A DNA stretch of 10,583 bases from CAKSQF01 sp964569225 (GTDB lineage Bacteria > Bacillota > Clostridia > Oscillospirales > CAG-272): NCBI GenBank assembly GCA_964569225.1, contig CAZMTU010000087.1, forward strand, positions 1-10,583, read 5' to 3'. Position 1 is the first letter of the stretch; each line of letters starts with the position of its first letter. This document shows positions 1 to 6,754 of this stretch, one piece after another. A program made the translations under genes and the position numbers. Below the pieces are notes generated by a model. The model searched no databases. It saw only the letters and a list, made by a program, of their open reading frames with translations, and had not been told where the DNA came from.

Positions 1-1
1 C

Positions 2-1903
2 ATTGGAAAAAACCTTATGCTGCCGCTGGTAAACCGTGAAATTCCGGTCATTGCAGACGATTATGTAGAAATGGATTTCGGAACCGGCTGCGTGAAAATC
101 ACCCCCGCCCACGACCCCAACGACTTTTTAGTTGGTCAGCGGCACGGTCTGCCTCAGATCGTAGTATTGGACGGCGACGCAAAGATCGATTGCCCTGCCA
201 CTCGCTACCACGGTATGGACCGCTACGAAGCCCGCGAGGAAATGGTTTCCGATCTTGAAAAAGAAGGCTTCTTGGTCAAGATCGTTCCCCATGTTCACAA
301 TGTAGGCACCTGCTACCGCTGCCACAGCACAGTAGAACCGCTTACCTCAAATCAGTGGTTCGTAAAAATGGACCCCCTTGCAGGTCCCGCGCTGGAGACG
401 GTCGCGGATGGATCGATCAAATTCGAGCCGGAACGCTTTACCAATAATTATAATCGCTGGATGGAAAATGTTCATGACTGGTGCATTTCCCGTCAGCTTT
501 GGTGGGGACACCGCATTCCCGCTTACTACTGCGATGCTTGCGGTGAAACAGTGGTTTCCAAAGAAGAAACTCACACCTGTCCTAAGTGCGGTGCCCCTAT
601 GCGAGCAGAAGAAGATGTGCTGGACACTTGGTTCTCCTCAGCGCTCTGGCCCTTTTCCACTTTGGGCTGGCCCGATCAGACTGACGAATTGGAAAAATAT
701 TATCCTACCAGCGTATTGGTTACGGGATATGATATTATCCCCTTCTGGGTTTCCCGAATGATTTTCTCCGGACTGACGCACACCGGAAAACCCCCCTTTA
801 AGACCGTATTTATTCATGGACTGGTGAGGGACGCCCAGGGACGGAAAATGTCTAAATCATTGGGCAACGGAATCGATCCTCTGCAAATCATCGATCAGTA
901 CGGCGCGGATGCTCTGCGGTTTGCCCTTGCCACCGGCAATGCCCCCGGCAGCGATATGCGCTTCTCGGATGAAAAAATCGAAGCTGCCCGAAACTTTAAC
1001 AACAAAATCTGGAATGCCGCCCGCTTTGTGCTGATGAATCTGGACATTGAGGAAAACAGACTGCCCGATGAAAGCCTGCTGGCACTGGAAGATAAATGGA
1101 TCCTATCCCGTTACAATACGCTGATCGGCGAAGTAACCGACAATTTGGACCGCTTTGAACTGGGCGTAGCGCTCTCCAAGCTTTACGACTTTATCTGGGA
1201 TTTTTACTGCGACTGGTATATCGAGCTGGTAAAGCCTCGCCTTGCCGATCGCGGCTCTGAATCCAACAAAACCGCTCAATCAGTGCTGGTTTGGGTGCTT
1301 TCCGGTGTATTGAAGCTGCTGCACCCCTTCATGCCCTTTATTACCGAGGAAATCTGGCAGTCATTGCCCCATGAAGGCGAATCCATTATGGTCTCACAGT
1401 GGCCGAAGGTCAATGCAACGCTGAACTGCCCTGAGGAAGAAAAACGAATGGAAGCGCTGATCGCTTCTATTCGCGCGATTCGAAACCGCAGAGCGGAAAT
1501 GAATGTAGCGCCCTCCAAGAAGGCTGCGCTCTTTATCGTTACTGATCGCAGCGACATTTACAACAGTCAGACAAACCGTTTCTTTAAAAAACTCGCCTCC
1601 GCTTCCTCGGTAACTGTCTGCCGAAGCCATCATGACGATACCGCTGTGCAAATCGTCACTGACAGCGCCACTTTCTTCATTCCGCTGGCAGAGATTATTG
1701 ATCTCCGGAAAGAACTGGAACGGCTGACCGCTGAAAAAGAAAAAACTGAGGGCGAAATTGCACGATTAGAGAAAAAATTATCGAACAGCGGATTTATTGC
1801 TAAAGCACCCGAAGCCGTAGTGGCCGGCGAAAAGGAGAAGCTGGCTAAATACCGTCAGACGCTGCAAAAAACCGAAGCCGCCATTGAAAAAATCAAAATT
1901 TGA
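2..1903 (+). CDS. valS: Valyl-tRNA synthetase, 5'-truncated by window edge
   Basis: Class I aminoacyl-tRNA synthetase that charges tRNA-Val with valine in the cytoplasm. The frame is open from base 2, so the first visible ATG (17) is internal. About 633 codons are present; the family usually has about 880 residues, so roughly the first 250, including the HIGH motif, lie outside. The window opens in the editing domain (DYVEMDFGTGCVKITPAHDP). Then come WCISRQLWWGHRIPAYYC, a CxxC...CxxC zinc knuckle (bases 530-589), LDTWFSSALWPFSTLGWP, and the catalytic KMSKS loop (845-859). The anticodon-binding helical domain follows (DKWILSRYN onward). The end is a charged coiled coil rich in Lys/Glu (about 1690-1900), the ValS C-terminal tRNA-binding arm. 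Stop is TGA 1901-1903, with a strong terminator 27 bases later. No frameshift is seen. folC, often downstream of valS in Firmicutes, is not here. Identification is secure. Confidence 0.98.
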   Translation: MGKNLMLPLVNREIPVIADDYVEMDFGTGCVKITPAHDPNDFLVGQRHGLPQIVVLDGDAKIDCPATRYHGMDRYEAREEMVSDLEKEGFLVKIVPHVHNVGTCYRCHSTVEPLTSNQWFVKMDPLAGPALETVADGSIKFEPERFTNNYNRWMENVHDWCISRQLWWGHRIPAYYCDACGETVVSKEETHTCPKCGAPMRAEEDVLDTWFSSALWPFSTLGWPDQTDELEKYYPTSVLVTGYDIIPFWVSRMIFSGLTHTGKPPFKTVFIHGLVRDAQGRKMSKSLGNGIDPLQIIDQYGADALRFALATGNAPGSDMRFSDEKIEAARNFNNKIWNAARFVLMNLDIEENRLPDESLLALEDKWILSRYNTLIGEVTDNLDRFELGVALSKLYDFIWDFYCDWYIELVKPRLADRGSESNKTAQSVLVWVLSGVLKLLHPFMPFITEEIWQSLPHEGESIMVSQWPKVNATLNCPEEEKRMEALIASIRAIRNRRAEMNVAPSKKAALFIVTDRSDIYNSQTNRFFKKLASASSVTVCRSHHDDTAVQIVTDSATFFIPLAEIIDLRKELERLTAEKEKTEGEIARLEKKLSNSGFIAKAPEAVVAGEKEKLAKYRQTLQKTEAAIEKIKI

Positions 1904-1930
1904 TCTCTTATTACGACAAATTACGCAGAC

Positions 1931-1973
1931 AAGCTATGGTATCCTGTAAAGGCAGGATACCATAGCTTTTTGT
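1931..1973 (+). terminator. Intrinsic terminator after valS
   Basis: A perfect 16-bp stem (left arm 1931-1946, right arm 1953-1968) closes a 6-base loop (1947-1952) and runs into TTTTT (1967-1971). This is a textbook rho-independent terminator. It separates valS from the spoIIA cassette. Because the arm begins AAGC, it has only a weak T-tract in the reverse sense. Confidence 0.95.
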
Positions 1974-2085
1974 TGTCCTTATCAGGATGTAACCGTTCGC
2001 TCGCAAGAGCCTAAAAAACCGTGAATGAGCTCATCCTGCGGAAAGCAGAATGGTATTTATTATGAAAAAAGGAAGGATTCAAAAA
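1974..2085 (+). promoter_or_regulatory. spoIIA upstream region with nested inverted repeats
   Basis: Transcription of spoIIA must start here, because the valS terminator lies just upstream. Seen: a 7-bp inverted repeat (CAGGATG 1983-1989 with CATCCTG 2032-2038) enclosing a small hairpin GCTC-GCAA-GAGC (1999-2010, GNRA-type loop), and a perfect 10-bp palindrome ATGAGCTCAT (2025-2034). GCAGAAT at 2045-2051 fits the sigma-H -10 consensus RNMGAAT, and sigma H plus Spo0A~P drive spoIIA in Bacillus. I do not see a convincing sigma-H -35 (RNAGGAWWW) at the right distance, nor a clean Spo0A box. The promoter call is therefore tentative; the repeats are directly visible. Confidence 0.35.
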
Positions 2086-2427
2086 ATGGAAATTGCAGGC
2101 GTTTCTTGCCGGCACTTGGGCGATCAGCTCTTGATCGAAATTGAAGGCGATATTGATCACCACAGCGCCAAGTATATCAGAGAGGAGATCGACCGGGAAA
2201 TCTTTGCGTCCCGCTGCAGAGTGGCGGTGATGGAACTGTCCAAAGTGGATTTCATGGACTCTTCAGGCTTGGGATTAATTTTAGGACGGTATACCCGTAT
2301 GCGGGAAATAGGGGGCGTGCTGAAGCTCTCCAATCCCTCTCCTCAAACCATTAAGATTCTGGCGCTCGCCGGTGCGGACAAACTGATTCCGGTCACTTAT
2401 ACCAAAATGGAGGAAAGCAAACAATGA
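2086..2427 (+). CDS. spoIIAA: SpoIIAA, anti-anti-sigma F factor
   Basis: STAS-domain protein of 113 residues (Bacillus SpoIIAA has 117). When unphosphorylated it binds SpoIIAB and releases sigma F in the forespore; SpoIIAB phosphorylates it and SpoIIE dephosphorylates it. The hallmark FMDSSGLGLILGRY is present. With the chosen start, the phosphoacceptor serine is Ser59, right after Asp58 (Ser58 in B. subtilis). GDIDHHSAKYIREEID matches the family's N-terminal segment. I chose ATG 2086 because AAGGAAGG (2069-2076) sits 9 bases upstream and the protein then aligns with the family. In-frame ATGs at 2050 and 2062 have no ribosome binding site and would add 8 to 12 non-conserved residues. The stop overlaps the spoIIAB start (ATGA, 2424-2427), implying translational coupling that fixes the ratio of the two switch partners. 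Confidence 0.96.
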   Translation: MEIAGVSCRHLGDQLLIEIEGDIDHHSAKYIREEIDREIFASRCRVAVMELSKVDFMDSSGLGLILGRYTRMREIGGVLKLSNPSPQTIKILALAGADKLIPVTYTKMEESKQ

Positions 2428-2885
2428 GCAGAAGTCACGAAAGCACTCAACAGAATTATTTTAAGCTGGAAATTCCTGCCCTGTCAGAAAACGAGGCCTT
2501 TGCCCGTCAGGCAGTCTGCGCCTTTGCCGCCCGGCTGGATCCCACCATCGAGGAGCTGTCCGATCTTCGGGTAGTCGTTTCAGAAGCGGTCACCAACTGC
2601 GTGGTACACGCCTACCGCCAGAAACAGGGCAATATTCAAATTTCAGTCCGCTGTACCAAAAAGCACGCCTTGAAAGTAAAAATTCGGGATAAAGGCTGCG
2701 GTATGGAGGATGTGGAACGCTGTATGCAGCCGCTGTATACGACTGATCCGGGCGGAGAGCGCGGCGGCATGGGACTCGCCATCATGCAGTCACTCTCAGA
2801 CCGCTTCAAGGTGGTATCAGCGCCAGGCAAAGGCACACTGGTCAGCTTTGAAATGCAGTTAGGAAAAGAAGCGGCTTCTACATAA
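2424..2885 (+). CDS. spoIIAB: SpoIIAB, anti-sigma F factor and serine kinase
   Basis: GHKL-fold ATPase/kinase of 153 residues (about 146 in Bacillus). It holds sigma F inactive in an ATP-dependent complex and phosphorylates SpoIIAA. All the ATP-lid elements are visible. The N box is SEAVTNCVVHAY, with Glu54 (catalytic base) and Asn58 (Mg binding). The G1 box is RDKGCGM, with Asp89. The G2 box is GERGGMGLAIM (about 111-121). The NEAFAR segment with Arg28 matches the B. subtilis NESFAR stretch, whose Arg20 contacts sigma F. The start ATG 2424 is preceded by GGAGG (2409-2413) and overlaps the spoIIAA stop. The extra N-terminal residues MSRSHESTQQN are absent from B. subtilis. The gene is followed not by an immediate sigF start but by a 132-base spacer. 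Confidence 0.97.
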   Translation: MSRSHESTQQNYFKLEIPALSENEAFARQAVCAFAARLDPTIEELSDLRVVVSEAVTNCVVHAYRQKQGNIQISVRCTKKHALKVKIRDKGCGMEDVERCMQPLYTTDPGGERGGMGLAIMQSLSDRFKVVSAPGKGTLVSFEMQLGKEAAST

Positions 2886-2937
2886 TTTACCTGACGGAAA
2901 AAAGCCATACGCTTTTCAGATCGCTATTTTGTTCCCC

Positions 2938-2990
2938 CGGAAAATATCTTTCGCATAGACAGCAGCCGTCGGAACAACAGAGATTTTCCG
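2938..2990 (+). promoter_or_regulatory. Hairpin in the spoIIAB-sigF spacer
   Basis: Arms 2938-2949 and 2979-2990 pair over 12 positions with a single A/G mismatch (2946 against 2982), enclosing about 29 bases. The next bases are CCTATGAGAAAGG, not a T-tract, so it is not an intrinsic terminator. It ends about 7 bases before the probable sigF ribosome binding site (2997-3004). A smaller AAAAGC-CATAC-GCTTTT hairpin lies upstream in the same spacer, near 2900-2916. The spacer has no recognisable ORF. Possible roles are mRNA stabilisation, processing, or limiting sigF translation; none is shown. Confidence 0.5.
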
Positions 2991-3017
2991 CCTATGAGAA
3001 AGGATTGAGCAAAAATC

Positions 3018-3725
3018 ATGGCAGACAACGAAGCATTGCTTCATAAAATCGCTGAGGGTGACGAAGGAGCGCTGGCAGAAATAGTAGAAGCCAATATGGG
3101 ACTGGTGAAATCAGTAGCGCTTCGTTTCCGGGACCGCGGAACCGAATATGAGGATCTGGTCCAGATCGGCTCTATCGGTTTGATCCGCGCCGCCCGTTCC
3201 TTTGACTTTTCCTACGGCTGTATGTTTTCCACCTATGCGGTTCCACTGATTATCGGAGAGATCAGACGTCATCTGCGGGACGATGGGATCGTTAAAGTCA
3301 GCCGCACCATTCGGGCTAAGGCAGTCAAGCTGATGCACGAAAAAGAACAGTTCAGCCGCAAGGAAGGCAGAGAACCTACCCTTCGGGAACTTGCCACGCT
3401 AACAGGCATTCCCGAAGAGGAAGTTGCCATGACGCTGGACGCCGCAGGACCGGTCCGTTCGCTCAACGAGCAGATTGGAGGAGAGGACGGCGCGCCGCTT
3501 GAAAATTTTATTGCCGATCCGGAAATGCCGCTTGAAAAGCTGACCGATCGGATCGCACTTCAGCAGGCCATCGGCAGACTGACACCCCGTCAGCAGGAAA
3601 TCATCCGTCTGCGCTATTTTCGCCATCTGTCCCAACAGCAAACCGGTAATCAGTTGGGACTGACGCAAGTAAAAATCTCCAGAGAGGAAAAAAAGATTCT
3701 CGCACTGCTGAAGGACGCGCTGTAA
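3018..3725 (+). CDS. sigF: RNA polymerase sigma F (early forespore sigma)
   Basis: Sigma-70 family factor of 235 residues (B. subtilis 255) that starts the forespore programme after release from SpoIIAB. Region 2 is clear: NMGLVKSVALRF (26-37), EDLVQIGSIGLIRAARSFD (core binding, 45-63) and FSTYAVPLIIGEIRRHLRDDG (70-90), followed by VKVSR. The region 3 signature is EGREPTLRELATLTGIPEEEV. Region 4 is LTPRQQEIIRLRYF plus a helix-turn-helix ending QVKISREEKKIL. Bacillus sigma F has SRLEKK there, so Leu has become Glu in the recognition helix. Position after spoIIAB argues for sigF rather than the paralogue sigG. The likely ribosome binding site, GAAAGGA (2997-3004), is 13 bases from ATG, longer than ideal and close to the upstream hairpin. 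The spacer could also hold a forespore promoter, but no good match is visible. Confidence 0.95.
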   Translation: MADNEALLHKIAEGDEGALAEIVEANMGLVKSVALRFRDRGTEYEDLVQIGSIGLIRAARSFDFSYGCMFSTYAVPLIIGEIRRHLRDDGIVKVSRTIRAKAVKLMHEKEQFSRKEGREPTLRELATLTGIPEEEVAMTLDAAGPVRSLNEQIGGEDGAPLENFIADPEMPLEKLTDRIALQQAIGRLTPRQQEIIRLRYFRHLSQQQTGNQLGLTQVKISREEKKILALLKDAL

Positions 3726-4005
3726 CAGAAAAAATCAAAGCAGCGGCAATTTTTTCGGCAGCCTTAAAACCAATGACAAACTCTGGTGTGAACTTTCCCC
3801 TGTTCGTGGAAATTTGATTGAAAAATTCCTTGAACCCCTTCGAAAAACTTTCAAATATTGATTTTTCTATATTTCGGGAATTCAGAACTTAATATATCTG
3901 CCTTTTAATAGCTGCCGAAAAAAAATTCGGCAGCTATTTCTCATGCCGAAAATATTCATTTTTTTCACAAAAACATTTAAAAAATCGGAATTTTTTTCTT
4001 AAAGC
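3726..4005 (+). other. Gene-free stretch after sigF with related GCCGAA/TTCGGC elements
   Basis: No credible coding sequence was found. It is strongly AT-rich in its second half. TTTTTTCGGCAGC (3750-3762) is the exact reverse complement of GCTGCCGAAAAAA (3911-3923), and that same segment also forms the compact hairpin 3907-3938. GCCGAAAA occurs again at 3945-3952. An A/T hairpin AAAAAAT-CGGA-ATTTTTT (3979-3996) followed by TCTT lies directly upstream of the next promoter's -35. There it may work as an UP-like element, or as a weak terminator of read-through. Confidence 0.6.
3907..3940 (+). terminator. Probable terminator or 3'-end hairpin after sigF
   Basis: Perfect 13-bp inverted repeat: arms 3907-3919 and 3926-3938, six-A loop. 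The tail is only ATTTCTC, so the T-tract is short. The stem is strong enough to act as a terminator or as an mRNA 3'-end stabiliser for the spoIIA transcript. It lies 181 bases beyond the sigF stop. Confidence 0.65.
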
Positions 4006-4034
4006 TTGACAGATTTACGCGGTCATGTTATACT
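4006..4034 (+). promoter_or_regulatory. Strong sigma-A promoter of the lipoprotein gene
   Basis: TTGACA (4006-4011, perfect -35), a 17-base spacer, and TATACT (4029-4034, 5 of 6 match). There is also a TG one base before the -10 (4026-4027), making it an extended -10 promoter. A/T tracts fill the UP-element position (about 3979-4001). Transcription would start near 4041, giving a leader of about 27 bases with AAAGGAG at 4053-4059. Confidence 0.9.
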
Positions 4035-4067
4035 GATTTTATTACATACTTTAAAGGAGTTTTCTTG

Positions 4068-6098
4068 ATGAAATGCCCACATACGCTCATTTCCCGCGTG
4101 ACCGCTATTCTGATGCTGCTGACGGTCGGCATATGCGGTCTGCCCGCCTGCAAACAAGTTTCCGAAAAAGCAGAAACAACCGCGTTGAACGAAACCGCCG
4201 CTCCTGAAGCAGCAATTCACCGATTGAACACGATCTATTATGTAGACGCGGCAGAGCTGATTCGTTCCGCAGGCGGTATCGAATCGGAAGAAGCCTATGA
4301 TCAGCTAAAGTTTTTAGTGGCCGTTCAAGGACTTCTGAACCGCACAAAGCCGCAAATGTTCGTAGAGCTGACAGCAGAACCCGGGCTGCTATACGATGAA
4401 TTTGAATTTAATGTAGACCGTTTCTGGTTTGATTATCTGAAAAGCCAGAATTATATGAATTGTGACCTGCCGGATTATGAGGAAATTAAAATCACTTCCA
4501 TTAATCAGGTCCTTGAAAACGCCGAACTAATGGAATTCATTTCTTTTCAGGGCTTGGCAGCATGGGACCGAGAGGTATACGCTACCTCCAATGTCGCCTC
4601 AACTGTATGCGGAATAGACGGCTATCTTCCGGTTCTTTCCGGCGGTAAATTGGAATCGCTTTTGACTGGAAAGGGAATAGAAGTAAAACTGAATCTTCAG
4701 GGAAAATTTACAGCTCAGGGAACTATTTGGGATACCGATATTCACAGCACCGGTTCAAAAAAATGCGACGCCTATCTTTGGGCGCTGGACAAATACGGCG
4801 ACCGGGTAGATTCCACCCGAGTAGGCTATCTGGTAGACGCCTATGCGATGGCACCCCTGACCCGGCAAGCCCAATCACTCTTCTCTGCCGGCTCTATGTA
4901 TGCCCACAATCAGGTGGTCAATCATGATTACTTTATTGAACACGGTTGCTTTGTATTTGATCTTTCCCCCTTCAGCGACAGCGTTCCGTTGGATGACAGC
5001 AGTTATGGCCGCAAAACCACCACAACTGATTACGAAACCTTTAAAAAAATATTGAAAAAACTCTATCAGCGCAACAACGGAGAGGTAGGCGTGCTCAGTG
5101 GCTTTACCCCTTGGGGCATTAAATACACTTCCGCCACCGGTGAACGCACCGAAGTCGGCGGTTTAGACGGTGAAACAACGCTTATCGCACTGGCGAATGC
5201 CTTTAATTTCGTGGTAGATGCGGATGCGCCCAGTATGGCTTCACTTGCCAGCGCCTCTTTTTATTCTCATGTAAAACTGGAATCAAGTTACAGCAATCCA
5301 ACCCCCGAACCGATTACCTATGACCGCGCTAAAAAATATGTGCATATCTATATGGGCGACTATGACGGAGCCGCTTGGGCAAACCGCGCAATTGCCAAAT
5401 ATTTTACAGGCGACCTGCGGGGCGACCGAACGGTAACATGGGCCTTCAACCCCAATCTCTCCCAGCGCATTCCCCAAGCATTCCAGTTTATACAGCAAAA
5501 CCGCACTGACAAAGACTATTTTATCTGCGGCGACTCCGGAGCAGGCTACTGCTTTCCTGATTTGTTTCGAGGCAACAATACCACCCGCAAGCATATTTCA
5601 GGACTGCCTGACGGCATGGACGCACTTACCCGATGGAATCAGCAATATTACAGCCAGTTCGGACTGACAATTACCGGTTTTCTTTTAAGCCATGATGTTT
5701 ATCTCGGCGGACGAAATTATGAAAATCAGATTACCGCGCAAACCGCAAACGCGTTCGCTTCTTTTTCCCCCAACGGCATTCTGTCCAATCGTCTTCCTCA
5801 AACCGGCGCAATTAATTTAGGCAGTGACGGCCGCCTCGCCCGGTATACTCAAAACGGAAGCAATCTAATTTTTTCCATGCTGCGATTCGATATTCACTAC
5901 GGAAATGTTTCTGAAGACGCGCCGAGAATTGTAAACGAACTGCAAACAACCTCAGACAGAGTCATCGCGATTCGTTCCATTCTTTCTTCTCCCAAACAGT
6001 TGGGTGAAATCATGGACGAGGTGGAAAAACAGTATAAAAATGTAGAATTTGTAGATGCTTATAACTATTTCCGAATGGCGGAAGCGGCATACCGGTAA
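4068..6098 (+). CDS. GxGYxYP-family putative glycoside hydrolase, predicted lipoprotein
   Basis: Predicted exported protein of 676 residues. The N-terminus has Arg10, a hydrophobic stretch (11-27) and GLPAC, a fair lipobox with Cys28 as the lipidated residue (Pro at -2 is not ideal). An acidic, Ala/Thr-rich linker follows. GAGYCFP (491-497, bases 5538-5558) fits the signature that names the GxGYxYP domain family (Tyr to Phe at the sixth position); these proteins are annotated as putative glycoside hydrolases with no proven reaction. Conserved-looking stretches are YVDAAELIRSAGG, VAVQGLLNRTKPQMFVE (about 85-100), HIYMGDYDGAAWA and SGFTPWGIKYT. ATG 4068 is chosen over TTG 4065 because GGAG (4056-4059) is 8 bases away. 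It is monocistronic, with its own strong promoter and no transporter or regulator beside it. Family assignment is fairly confident; substrate is unknown. It would act outside the membrane. Confidence 0.85.
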   Translation: MKCPHTLISRVTAILMLLTVGICGLPACKQVSEKAETTALNETAAPEAAIHRLNTIYYVDAAELIRSAGGIESEEAYDQLKFLVAVQGLLNRTKPQMFVELTAEPGLLYDEFEFNVDRFWFDYLKSQNYMNCDLPDYEEIKITSINQVLENAELMEFISFQGLAAWDREVYATSNVASTVCGIDGYLPVLSGGKLESLLTGKGIEVKLNLQGKFTAQGTIWDTDIHSTGSKKCDAYLWALDKYGDRVDSTRVGYLVDAYAMAPLTRQAQSLFSAGSMYAHNQVVNHDYFIEHGCFVFDLSPFSDSVPLDDSSYGRKTTTTDYETFKKILKKLYQRNNGEVGVLSGFTPWGIKYTSATGERTEVGGLDGETTLIALANAFNFVVDADAPSMASLASASFYSHVKLESSYSNPTPEPITYDRAKKYVHIYMGDYDGAAWANRAIAKYFTGDLRGDRTVTWAFNPNLSQRIPQAFQFIQQNRTDKDYFICGDSGAGYCFPDLFRGNNTTRKHISGLPDGMDALTRWNQQYYSQFGLTITGFLLSHDVYLGGRNYENQITAQTANAFASFSPNGILSNRLPQTGAINLGSDGRLARYTQNGSNLIFSMLRFDIHYGNVSEDAPRIVNELQTTSDRVIAIRSILSSPKQLGEIMDEVEKQYKNVEFVDAYNYFRMAEAAYR

Positions 6099-6120
6099 CC
6101 GTTTATATCTTTTCATCTCA

Positions 6121-6165
6121 AGCGCTCTTTCGGAGCGTGTTAGAAAGAAATCCTTTGGCTTTCTA
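6121..6165 (+). terminator. Tandem small hairpins between lipoprotein gene and yceD promoter
   Basis: CGCTC-TTTCG-GAGCG (6123-6137) is followed by TAGAAAG...CTTTCTA (arms 6141-6147 and 6159-6165, perfect 7 bp). Neither has a T-tract, so termination is uncertain. The second repeat abuts the -35 box at 6166, so it could instead bind a regulator or only stabilise the 3' end of the upstream mRNA. Confidence 0.35.
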
Positions 6166-6194
6166 TTGACAAACTACCTTAGAACGGTTATAAT
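6166..6194 (+). promoter_or_regulatory. Consensus sigma-A promoter for DUF177-rpmF
   Basis: TTGACA (6166-6171), exactly 17 bases, TATAAT (6189-6194): a perfect 12-of-12 consensus promoter. Expected start is near 6201. The leader of about 56 bases contains ATTCT-AAC-AGAAT (6217-6229), whose right arm could alternatively pair with ATTCT at 6236-6240, just before AAAGGAGG (6243-6250). Confidence 0.94.
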
Positions 6195-6256
6195 AAGGGA
6201 AAATTGTTGCATCATCATTCTAACAGAATAATTTAATTCTGGAAAGGAGGTTCGCC

Positions 6257-6754
6257 ATGCTGATTGATGTTAAAAATTTACTGAAAGGTCAGACTGATCG
6301 GATAGAATTTGACTATCTGACACCGCCGCCCGAAAATTTCGACGATATAGCGTTTACCGGCGACGTCCGCATTACCGGTTATGTGCTGAATCAGGGCGGA
6401 TATATCTCCCTCTCCGCCGACGCTGCGCTCCCCTTCCGTACCCACTGCTCCAGATGCTGGAAGGAACTGCAGTCGGAATTTTCCCTTCATTTTAATAAGT
6501 CGCTGGCAGTAAAAAACACGCTGGAAAATGAAGACAATGATGACTATTTACTGATCATTGATAATAAGGTGGATTTGGATACGCCGCTTTTGGAAGCAGT
6601 ACTGCTGGAATTCCCCTATACTTTTCTCTGCAAAGAAGACTGTAAAGGACTTTGTTCCAAATGCGGCGCTGATCTCAATGAAGGTGACTGCGATTGCCCT
6701 AAAAAAGAAGTAGACCCCAGGCTGGAGATTTTGAAAAAACTACTTGACAAATAA
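6257..6754 (+). CDS. yceD: DUF177 protein (YceD/YlbN family), 23S rRNA/ribosome biogenesis factor
   Basis: 165 residues, a normal length for the family. DUF177 proteins are encoded next to rpmF across bacteria; in E. coli and plants members are needed for 23S rRNA accumulation. The exact biochemical act is not settled. Seen: HCSRCWKEL (Cys64, Cys67) and the family's C-terminal signature CKEDCKGLCSKCGADLN, then CDC and DPRLEILKKLL. The Cys residues (125, 129, 133, 136, 145, 147) are probable metal ligands. An acidic stretch (NEDNDDYLL) sits between them. AAAGGAGG is 6 bases before ATG, a very strong site. The last codons contain a promoter for rpmF, and rpmF begins 57 bases after the stop, so both genes can share the upstream promoter. 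Bacillus calls this gene ylbN. Confidence 0.93.
   Translation: MLIDVKNLLKGQTDRIEFDYLTPPPENFDDIAFTGDVRITGYVLNQGGYISLSADAALPFRTHCSRCWKELQSEFSLHFNKSLAVKNTLENEDNDDYLLIIDNKVDLDTPLLEAVLLEFPYTFLCKEDCKGLCSKCGADLNEGDCDCPKKEVDPRLEILKKLLDK

Noticed and set aside
378..761. 127-codon ORF inside valS in another frame
   Set aside because: It lies over the conserved zinc knuckle and catalytic region of ValS; a frame shadow.
1911..1921. TTACGACAAAT, resembling a reversed Spo0A box
   Set aside because: One mismatch to TGTCGAA, located before the valS terminator and some 165 bases from spoIIAA; likely chance.
2050..2085. Upstream ATGs (2050, 2062) as the spoIIAA start
   Set aside because: No ribosome binding site before them, added residues are not conserved, and 2050 overlaps a candidate -10. 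AAGGAAGG serves ATG 2086.
2954..2979. GCATA followed by GGAACAACAG as a possible sigma F/G promoter before sigF
   Set aside because: Spacing is two bases short and the -10 has two mismatches at key positions.
4065..4067. TTG as the start codon of the lipoprotein gene
   Set aside because: It is only 5 bases from GGAG, whereas the adjacent ATG 4068 is 8 bases away and is a better codon.
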